A stretch of DNA of 64,000 nucleotides, taken from assembly GCA_030765065.1 (NCBI GenBank), contig CM060978.1, positions 59,052,421 through 59,116,420 on the forward strand, given 5' to 3'. The position numbers and the translations under genes are program-made. Origin of the DNA: Deroplatys truncata (taxonomy: Eukaryota > Arthropoda > Insecta > Mantodea > Mantidae). This document shows, piece after piece, positions 56,508 through 64,000 of this stretch. Under the pieces are notes generated by a model. The model saw only the letters and a list, made by a program, of their open reading frames with translations, was not told the DNA's origin and did no database searches. Position 1 is the stretch's first letter. Each line of letters begins with the position of its first letter.

Positions 56508-56715
56508 CCTTAAATGCACCATCACAGGTATTTTGACATCCGTAACCACAGCAACTTCTGTGTTTCTTCTGTGTTTCTCTCACTATAAAGCTGTTACTAC
56601 ATGTTGGGAAACGGACTACAAAATTCTAGATTGCATTTGTTTCATGCCGTGTTGATATGCATTTATTTCTGAACTGAAAACAATATAGAAAATGGAACTT
56701 TACGCTTCACGAGGC
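56508..56715 (+). repeat. repeat D, copy 2
   Basis: Direct match to 52263-52465. It abuts the SINE fragment, which may mark an insertion near the repeat's left end. Confidence 0.6.
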
Positions 56716-56719
56716 ATTT

Positions 56720-57250
56720 TCCATACTCAGTATTTATTGCCACACACGCAGCAGTAATATTTCAGACTAGCTGGCTTACGCTACGTTTAAAGTTGCAAGG
56801 ATGAGTTGATAGGTTCCGTTAATCTTCCTCTGTACTTGGACATATCCCACAAGAAGCAATCTAAATTCGATTTTAAACGTGTGTAAGTGTATTAATAGGG
56901 AGTGACTTATATATCCTCCTTCACCCTTAGTGCACTGAAGGAGGAAGAGGGCTATAGCAATATAACTGATGCTTGAAGACAAGTGCTAACATCTCGAGAA
57001 TTAATTGACAAAGAGACATTTGCTGTATATTCGTAATTAACCTCGAGAAACATCGGTCGCCATTCCTCACCTATATCTATTCGTAATTTGCCAAAGAGCT
57101 GACAGAACTAGCACAGGTATGCTTATTGGTGCGATACACAGCCCAAGACGTTATAGCACCTACAAGGTGACACCGCCATTCTCAATAAAATTAAGTCATG
57201 ACGCCATGAAGTACCCTAGAAACGGTAACAAATGTGTTGATTTCTTGCTG
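56720..57250. other. unassigned sequence
   Basis: No recognised element. Confidence 0.35.
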
Positions 57251-57254
57251 TCGT

Positions 57255-57670
57255 TTCTGTACATTCTCCATAGTTTTCCCGGGATGATAGGCGAATGGGG
57301 TGGTTCCTCTTCTCCCATGACTATATTTCCCATTCATTCCGTTTCCTTTTCATGCTTCAGGTACGTATCCAGGTTTCGTGACGTGAGGTGGTGTCTTACA
57401 GATGGCAGGGATGCTTCCTCTAAGGAAAGAGTATTCCCGTAGACACCAGCGGGCCGCCTAGTAGCAAGGGTCGTTCATTGCCCTCTCTGGGCATCTCCGA
57501 CGGTGGGTCGGATCCACGAGCTAGGAATTTTTAGGGACTTCTGCGCGCCTTTGTGGCCGTCTGCCACATGTAGCCTAGAGTTTCCTTCGGTTTACTCATA
57601 TCTCCAAGGGGTGATAGCCGTAATAGATCTGTGTAAGTCACGGTGCTCAAGGTGAACCCTTCGTTGTATG
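57255..57670 (+). mobile_element. SINE family 2, head missing
   Basis: It starts within the body (TAGTTTTCCCGGGATGATAG) and keeps CATTCATTCCGTTTCC, GGTTTCGTGACGTGAGGTG, CACCAGCGGGCCGCC and GACGGTGGGTCGGATC. The 5' tRNA-like part is absent. Confidence 0.65.
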
Positions 57671-57679
57671 AGCTAAACC

Positions 57680-58403
57680 TAGCTATAGTAAGTAAAGGAA
57701 GTGTTGCATTTCATCCAAAAATTCTATATAAAGACTTCAGCGAAAACATACGTTTTGAGGTCCACGTAAACATCATGACTCAAAAACGAAAACTCAGCTA
57801 AACATATCAAACTTGATATTTAAGTTAGGCATCGCCGAGAGATTTTTACGCGGTAATTTGTGAAGCTTTGCATTTGGAGGGTTCGGGTTCGAATCCCGGG
57901 TCAATAGGGGAATACTGGGGTTGTTTATCCTGTACCACGATTTCCTTTCCATTATTTCCCCTCCATTCCGTTAACTTCTCATTTTCCAAACATATTTCTA
58001 GATTTCTTGGCGTATGGTGGTGCCGGAGAAATGGTGCGGATACCAACAATACTCCCTGTGATCGCCCTTTATAGGCAGCTCCAGCGGTGGGACGGGTCTT
58101 CGAGCCTGGAATTATTAGGGATTACGGACTTCTGCGCGTTTATGTGGTCTATCTGACTGCGACGTATAGCATCCTGCAGTTTCCTTCCTTACTTCATTCC
58201 TTCTTTTTGAGGGGTGGTATGTAGGTCTAGGTGGCGAGCTGTCCCCTGCGTTGTATAACCCTAAGTCCATCCAAACTGCTCTCTACATGGAAAAATTGCC
58301 GTGAATTTTTGTTTTTCTCAAAAATAACTGAAGGTTTTGATTTAAATACCATTTGTTTAAGAATAGCAGCTAGAGAAAGTTATGTGAATGCAACACAGCA
58401 TTC
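57680..58403 (-). mobile_element. Helentron-like fragment split by a SINE
   Basis: The reverse 3' part (TATAGTAAGTAAAGGAAGTG to ATCGCCGAGAG) is separated from CTCTCTACATGGAAAAATTG and the 5' end GAGAAAGTTATGTGAATGC by a SINE at 57843-58262. The first dozen bases of the terminus and much of the core are missing. Confidence 0.55.
57843..58262 (+). mobile_element. SINE family 2 inside a Helentron-like copy
   Basis: The head is partly preserved (GCGGTAATTTGTGAAGC and B box GGGTTCGAATCCCGGG), then TACCACGATTTCCTTTCC and the body CCAGCGGTGGGACGGGTC. It ends near GTATAACCCTAAG. Confidence 0.7.
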
Positions 58404-58429
58404 AGCATAGAATCCGAATATTGTGACGC

Positions 58430-58930
58430 AGCGGCTATGGTCCAAGATTATCAGGAGGTCGGCGCCGAGCGGTCCGAGTAAACAGCGATAACGCCGCTTG
58501 CCAGCGTAAACCCCGCGCACGCTATCTGTAGAGACCTAGAGATTTCTGGAAGATTTATCTCCCCCCTCCTCCAGAAAGTGTGTCGGAATAGTTCTAGAAG
58601 GTTGGGAACCTTCTTTGGAAGAGTCCAGTACGTATATAAGCGAGCGCTCTCGCGGGTAGTCAGTCAGTGGAGAATCGAATGCGAAAGAGTGGAGTTGGGT
58701 CGGTCAGTGGGTGAGTTTCCCGTGCGACACCAGGAGCGATTCTCCCAGCGCACTTGAGACGGCTTTGTAACGTGCAGCGGAGAGACGGTTGTGAAAGTCT
58801 TGTGTTCGACGACTCCACAGTGAAGTGAACCATCCGGCATGAAGATGCTGCGTTACCAAGGAAGTGAACTGGCGGAGAATTGAACTAGTTCATAGTGAAC
58901 GAAATGAAGGCTACAGTGTGAAGGTGAACT
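58430..58930 (+). promoter_or_regulatory. GC-rich promoter block with heat-shock elements
   Basis: Heat-shock-element units occur at 58544-58556 (TTCTGGAAGATTT), 58592-58603 (TTCTAGAAGGTT) and 58606-58613 (GAACCTTC). TATATAAG follows at 58633 and a TCAGT initiator with A at 58662, a 29-bp spacing typical of arthropod core promoters. The next 270 bp are GC-rich with only tiny frames. Either an LTR (a TG start at 58429 is possible) or a detached promoter and leader is likely. No gene follows. Confidence 0.5.
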
Positions 58931-58999
58931 ACATAAACCCGAAAGAGTGACATAAAAAGGAAACAGTCACAATAGGAACTGAGTGAGAGTTGAAAAACT

Positions 59000-59392
59000 G
59001 GAGGAAGTTACATGTGTATGTGTACATAAAAACGCTCTCAAATTTCGGATCTTCCAAAGATGTAACATGAAGGTCTTCAACCAAATCCTCCCAAACCAAA
59101 CTATGATTCGTTACTTTGCATTTTCTCAAAATGGCACACGATTTTGACTGCAATGACAAAGTTTAAGGTTTTTTATAACAAATAAGAAATATCTATTTAA
59201 TTATCTGCAAGAAAGTTCTCTTCATTTGAATTAATTGTTTATAACTTGTAAACCGTAAAGATAGAGAAATACTTTCTTCGAAAAAAAGGAAACCATGCAG
59301 ATATCCTTAAAACACGCAATTTATATTATTTTTTGGCATTAGCAATTTCCGATATTTTCTTTGTTATAAGTTTAATTTTTCAAAAAGTTGTC
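59000..59392 (-). mobile_element. Helentron-like fragment
   Basis: Reverse core (CTTCCAAAGATGTAACATG, ACTTGTAAACCGTAAAG, CATTAGCAATTTCCGATAT) without either terminus. It ends in a T-run used by the next copy. Confidence 0.55.
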
Positions 59393-59625
59393 TTTTTTAC
59401 TTTCTCCTGCTTACCTATAGTAAGCAGAGGAAGTATTTCATTTTACTAACAAATTCGATACCGAGATATGTATGTATGTATGTGAACAATAAAACTAAAG
59501 ACGAAAAGTTTCTTAAATACCATACCTGGTATTTAAACTCTGCATCTTCCAAGGCTGTAACATGAAACGTCCAAAATCAGAAGAGGGTAGAGAAAATAAT
59601 ATGAATATAACACTTCATATTTTTC
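59393..59625 (-). mobile_element. miniature Helentron-like derivative
   Basis: Only about 230 bp: the 3' hairpin end ACTTTCTCCTGCTTACCTAT, the microsatellite site changed to (TATG)n, and then a jump from GTAACATGAAACGTCC to a 5' end GAGAAAATAATATGAATA. Most of the core is deleted. Confidence 0.55.
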
Positions 59626-59639
59626 TTGTAATACAACAA

Positions 59640-60015
59640 ATTACTTCACTTGTTCTGGCAATTATAAACTAAATGTGCAATGCTTATTATGAAACACCAG
59701 CCGCCGCTGAAGTTTCTCCCTATTATGAATCTGATACGGTGCTTTGAATGCAGGAAAGCAAAAGAAGGTAACAAAATAATCGGCAAGGAAAGGAAATTGA
59801 GGAAATACGTGGAAATAGAAGGAAATCAAAAGATGGAGAGAAATATAGACAGAATTGAAATGGTTCTTGGAATATTATTCTTGTTTTATACCCGTATAAC
59901 AAAGAAATTAGAAGGATATCGGCCTCTCTTTATTAAAAGATATATCATATAATTTTATTCTGGAAATCTGTAAATTGCTAATGTATATTTCTCCGAAAAA
60001 AATAGTTTTAAGCTA
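59640..60015. other. unassigned, A-rich sequence
   Basis: A 90-codon A-rich open frame at 59680-59952 (many Lys, Glu, Ile) has no recognisable domain. I take it as chance. Confidence 0.4.
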
Positions 60016-60021
60016 AAATAA

Positions 60022-60598
60022 TCTGATGTGATACATTTCACATGAATTTTTATACCCTCTGTCCTATTCTTGCTAAAGCTTATTTTTCTGGCTACTACAT
60101 TCAATCCAAATAAACCTTTCCAAAAATAGTTGCATTACACATTTCGGTATAAATACAAAGAGAACAACAATTGCGAGAAACAACAGGAAATCGTTGGATC
60201 TTTAAGAGAATAAGTATTGAACAATTTGAAGCTTTAATAATGCATATCTCAGAAACAGCTTATGCCGCAAAATCTATTTAAAGTAAATTGTGTGGTATAA
60301 AGAGATCCACATTTTCTGTGTGGTACGTTTTCGTCTATGGCTTAACGTTTGCTTCAAGTTATACAAGGTTATACAAAATTCCTTCCGAATGAAGAGGACT
60401 TCCTAGGCTATTTCCAGACAAACATTTTATTTGCCATGTAAGTATCTGTCACATATGGTATTTTAATAAAAATCGTTACAGCCATTATTTAGAAAATAAA
60501 AAATTTCGAAAATTGTTCCATGTAAATAATTTCGAAAATCTTCGTGTTATATCCTTGGAGGATACTAAACTTGCAGCGTGGAATATTTCGAAAAAAAA
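60022..60598 (+). mobile_element. Helentron-like H2 element, 3'-truncated
   Basis: Starts TCTGATGTGATACATTTCAC. The core follows the H2 pattern to AGGATACTAAACTTGCAGC and stops in an A-run where the next copy begins. Confidence 0.6.
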
Positions 60599-61447
60599 TC
60601 TGATGTGATGCATTCACATAACTTTCTCTACCCTCTGTCTTTATTATGGTGTACAAACTATTCTTACTAAAGCTTATTGTTCTATCCACTACATTAAACG
60701 AAAGAAATCTTTGCAAAAATAGCTACATTACACATTTCGTTATACATACAAACAGAACAGCGATAGTCAGATGTTTAAGAACTGGACGCTATATGCTGGC
60801 CTTAAAATTCCATACTGTTTCCATGTAATCGCGAGAAACAACTCAAAATCGATGGAACTAAATGACAAGTATTGAATATACGAACCTTTAACAACGGATA
60901 TCTCAGAAACGACGTATGCCACAAAAGAACTTATTTAAAGTAAATTGTTTGTTTTAAACAGAACTACATTTTTTATCTGATACATTTTCGTCTATCACTT
61001 AATGTTTACAAGTTATACACGATTATACAAAATTCCTTCCGAATGAACAGGTCTTCTTAGGCAATTACCAGAAAATTCAACATATACATTTTATTTTCTA
61101 TGTAAATATCTTTTATATGTGATATTTTAATAAAAATCGTTACAGCCATGCTTCAGAAAATCAGAATTTTCAACAAAAATGTTTCATGTAAAGAGTAGAT
61201 TGTGGTGGAGAGATTTTCTTAAAAAGCTTCGTGTCGCATCTTTGGAAGATAATAAACTCAAATAGCAAGTTTGGTATTTATGGGACTTTTCGTATTTGAC
61301 ACACAGATACTCAAATGGACATGCTTCCAAAAATGCTTTATTTGTATTCAGGGCGCCTCAAAACATGTATTTCCGGTGAAATCTCGGTATTGAGTTTTGG
61401 GTGGAATGCAATGCTTCCCTATTTACTATACCTAGTAGAGAAAGTAA
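60599..61447 (+). mobile_element. Helentron-like H2 element, best copy
   Basis: A complete 849-bp H2 copy from TCTGATGTGATGCATTCAC, subterminal repeat ACTTTCTCTACC, to AGTAGAGAAAGT. Its 3' quarter is close to the main family while its 5' half differs throughout, so the subfamilies may have recombined. The microsatellite is nearly absent (ACACACAGATACTC). Confidence 0.7.
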
Positions 61448-61544
61448 AAATATTTTCACATTGTACACTTTATGGGGGTCTAAATTTTCCTGTAGTCTAT
61501 TTCCTATGGTTTCCTTACTATACAACGCTCACTCAAATAAGGGA

Positions 61545-62185
61545 TATTTTACAGGCTATTCGCAGTAAAATAAAGATATGCATTATATCTGTCATGCAGA
61601 TATCTTCAGCATAAGATATCGTAATATCGTATTATAAGATTTAATCGTTTGGGCCATTTTTGAGAATATAAAAAAAATAAAAACTTTTCCTTCAAAGGGA
61701 TATCTTAGTGCAGGGAGATTTTGTTCAAAATCTACATGTGAATTCGTGTAAGATACTGAACTTAAATATCTAGTCTTTGAGTTATACTGTACCCAAACAA
61801 AGGTATGCGTCGCCTTCCGTGGTGGTCACCATTTAAACCCGGCAGAGGGCGGTGGATTTTTTCGGACCTAAAACTCATTAGCATGGCTTCCTTGGGAAGG
61901 GAAGTAAAGCTGATGGTCGTAGATTTACGCACGTAAAAGAACCTCAAGCCTGATAAAGAGGCCTCTGAGCAAAATTACCGGTCTTTCTCGCCCAATATAG
62001 AATGGGACTGAGAATCACAGCGTGCATAAATAAAACTCAATTTGATTTCACAAAGCTGCGTGAGGAACATTTTTCGAAAAATTCTTTATTTGGGTTCAGG
62101 TAAATTAAAAACATGTACTGCCAGTGAAACTTTAGAATGAAATACTTCCTCTATCTACCAGAAGTATATGGAGGGAAAAATATAA
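61545..62185 (+). mobile_element. Helentron-like fragment split by SINE family 1
   Basis: Forward core to GAGTTATACTGTACCCAAAC, then the SINE, then CTGCGTGAGGAACATTTTTC and a decayed 3' end (GAAATACTTCCTCTATCTAC). Confidence 0.5.
61803..62049 (+). mobile_element. SINE family 1, deleted head
   Basis: The head has an internal deletion (CCGTGGTGGTCACC directly joined to ATTTAAACCCGGC), removing much between the A and B boxes. The body matches 985-1286. A possible 6-bp target duplication ACAAAG flanks it (61797-61802 and 62050-62055). Confidence 0.7.
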
Positions 62186-62195
62186 AGTGTAAAAA

Positions 62196-62455
62196 AAAAA
62201 TGAGTTTTATTTATGGACGCTCTTTAACTACTATGGTTCTTAGCGTCCCATTCTATATTGGGCGTGAAAGACCGGAAATTTTGCTCAGAGACCTCTTTAT
62301 CAGGCTTGAGGTTCTTTTACGTGCCGTAAATCTACGACACGGGACCACTGGCTTTACTTCCCTTCCGAAGGAAGCCATGCTAAGGATTTTTACGCCCGAA
62401 AAAAATCCATCGTCCTTCGCCGGGTTTGAACCTTGGGAACTAGAGTATATAGTGT
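62196..62455 (-). mobile_element. SINE family 1, inverted copy
   Basis: The A-rich tail is at the left (AAAAAAAAATGAGTTTTATT), then the body in reverse and the B box GCCGGGTTTGAACC near 62418. With the copy at 61803 it makes an inverted pair about 150 bp apart. Confidence 0.75.
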
Positions 62456-63349
62456 AGGCTATACCTCTTATATTATGTATGTGTGCCTATAAATATATCT
62501 GGAAAATGTTTTGACTATCCCACTCATAAGCCACGTATTTGATATTGGTGGATAATGTTTAGCCCTACCTCGGATATCGAACAATAACGGTCATTTATCT
62601 TGTAATATTGTGACTTTGTCCAGATTTCCAACTGTCACTTCTTACAGGTCTTAGAGAATGTAAACGTACTTCTTCCTATAATGATACCAAGGATGGTTTA
62701 GAATGTAGTACTTCATGTTTTGTTCTATTTCTAATTATAACTTGTATTAAATAGAATTTGACGACATTTATATTCTCAAGCTTACCCCAATTTACCCTGT
62801 TATGAACTAAATCTCATAAGGCAGGCGTTTTTCGCTTCATTATTTATCACTAAGTACCTTCTATTAACTGATTTTAATAAAAACAAAGCTCAATAAATGT
62901 CACGGTTACTCAAAACCAGCGCAAAAAGAACGAACTGCCTTAAGTACAGTCGGTAATCTCATAAGTGGTCCGTGTAGGTTCAATAATGTAATCAAAAAGT
63001 GTACCTGTAGTTAAGGGTCGATGTTCGTTTGTTTCCGGCTGAAGCAAACTCGAGCGGTTCTTACATAAAGTCGTTCACCAAGAAACCATAAAAACAGAGT
63101 TTAAGGGCCTAGTTGTAATGCGAAACAGCAAGCAAGCTATTAAAAGATTATGGCAAAACGTAAGGCCTATAAATTGTCCTCACGTGCAGCATGTAAGAGA
63201 GGCAGTCATAACGCTTTACATCGCTAAGTCACGCATTAATAAAAACAGTGCATACACAGTTTAACAGACGGTATCCGAGTTTTGTTTTTCAGAGTTGAAA
63301 TGATATTATCTGTGGAATATGTAGTATGGTGTTTTCTCAGCAGATGTCG
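62456..63349. other. unassigned sequence
   Basis: No match to other parts of the window and no credible coding frame. Confidence 0.4.
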
Positions 63350-63606
63350 GTATAGTATGGCTCTGCAGTAACGTGTGAGGCTCGCATTCGGGAGGTCCCA
63401 GGTTCGATGCCCGTAGACCGTCCACTCTGAACTTCAGTTTTTCGTGGTTTTCCCTAGTTGGTATGCGAATGCTGGGGTAGTTTATCTACCACGATTTCCT
63501 TTCTATAATCTCCCGTTCATTCCGTCTCCTTTTCCTCTTTCGTGTTGTATGGACATTAGAGGACTGCTTGGTGACGAGTCGTTCATCGCCCCCTATGCAG
63601 TGTTGC
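63350..63606 (+). mobile_element. SINE family 2, 3'-shortened
   Basis: Head GTATGGCTCTGCAGTAACG, B box CAGGTTCGATGCCC, then AGACCGTCCACTCTGAAC and TGGTTTTCCCTAGTTGG. The middle is deleted between CTCTTTCGTGTTG and ATGGACATTAGAGGACTGC. Confidence 0.75.
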
Positions 63607-64000
63607 CAACTTGGCGACTTCGTATCGCTATTTCTAACGACCTTCAGTCCTGTGTTAACGACAGATTTGCTGTATTGGTAGCTAACGGCAAATATGACAT
63701 TTTCGGCTAAACCCGGCAAAATTTCTATTCCTTTTCGCTAAACTCTTTAATGTATTTGTGACCACAAATTTCTATTTATTCAAAGTTAATACGAGGCGTG
63801 TTTTAAAGCAGCCACCGAATACTTTTTTGAAAATAACAGAACATTTGTTTCCAAATATTGCTATGAAAGCAAAGTCTACACTTCTTGTTTCACAAAATCC
63901 TCTTGTTGAAATTTTTTTACACCAAAGAACTTCTTCAAATTTAGAAACAGATGAAAATCGCTTGTGCCAATCCGGGCTGTAGGGGGCGGGACGGGGGTTG
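63607..64000. other. unassigned, possible transposon end
   Basis: TACGAGGCGTGTTTTAAAG at 63790 looks like the start of a mariner-type terminal repeat, and the next bases could belong to such an element running off the window. There is no inverse end to confirm it. Confidence 0.3.

Noticed and set aside
59680-59952. A 90-codon A-rich open frame as a small gene
   Set aside because: Composition is simply A-rich, with no domain, no neighbouring exon or promoter, and flanks of decayed Helentron-like sequence.
63790-64000. A second mariner at the right edge
   Set aside because: Only a TACGAGG-like start is seen; there is no transposase motif and no inverse end in the window.
1-64000. Prokaryotic features (operons, CRISPR, ribosome binding sites, IS elements)
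   Set aside because: The sequence is eukaryotic: tRNA-derived SINEs, LINEs, microsatellites, TATA/initiator promoters. Periodic repeats present are microsatellites or TE-internal duplications, not spacer arrays.

Overview
This 64-kb window looks like intergenic, transposon-saturated DNA from a large arthropod genome, most likely an insect. The transposase and LINE relics belong to families I recognise from insects. The promoters carry an arthropod-type TCAGT initiator, and the background is AT-rich with no bacterial operon structure. I found no host protein-coding gene, no intact tRNA or rRNA gene and no CRISPR array. Every convincing coding stretch is a broken transposable-element (TE) gene. 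Family assignments rest on motifs read by eye; no database search was run.

The dominant component is one repeat family of about 0.85 to 0.9 kb, present in roughly 25 full or partial copies in both orientations. I orient it 5'-TCTGATGTG... to ...AGTAGAGAAAGTAAAA-3'. It has a 12-bp subterminal inverted repeat (ACTTTCTCTACT / AGTAGAGAAAGT), a (CA)n microsatellite at a fixed internal place, and a 3'-terminal hairpin whose outer arm is the second subterminal repeat. That is the architecture known for non-autonomous Helentron (DINE-1/HINE-like) rolling-circle elements, so I call it Helentron-like. Several copies sit inside other recognisable elements and show insertion into T-runs. A diverged subfamily (H2, TCTGATGTGATAC...) is also present.

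Layout: 0-9 kb holds a mariner split by an LTR-like unit, a LINE split by a Helentron copy, and a second LINE split by a Tc1/mariner-type element with 0.3-kb inverted repeats. 9-16 kb is Helentron clusters (one copy inside another), an LTR-like unit and an internally deleted transposon. 16-25 kb has SINEs, a LINE relic and a TTAA-flanked MITE holding a second MITE. 25-30 kb has a nearly full-length dead mariner, a LINE tail and an LTR-like unit interrupted by the best Helentron copy. 30-40 kb has SINEs with exact target duplications inside a Helentron and inside a TTAA MITE. 40-54 kb has a SINE inside a LINE relic, two LTR-like units and a foldback arrangement of a second LTR type. 54-64 kb has a possible third LTR, a GC-rich promoter block with heat-shock elements, further Helentrons and an inverted pair of tRNA-derived SINEs.

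The elements do not act together as a pathway. What the window records is layered insertion: at least ten nestings are readable, so relative ages and target preferences can be inferred. Non-autonomous parts (Helentron-like, SINE, MITE, solo-LTR-like) outnumber autonomous relics, and every transposase or LINE frame I examined carries frameshifts, stops or deletions.
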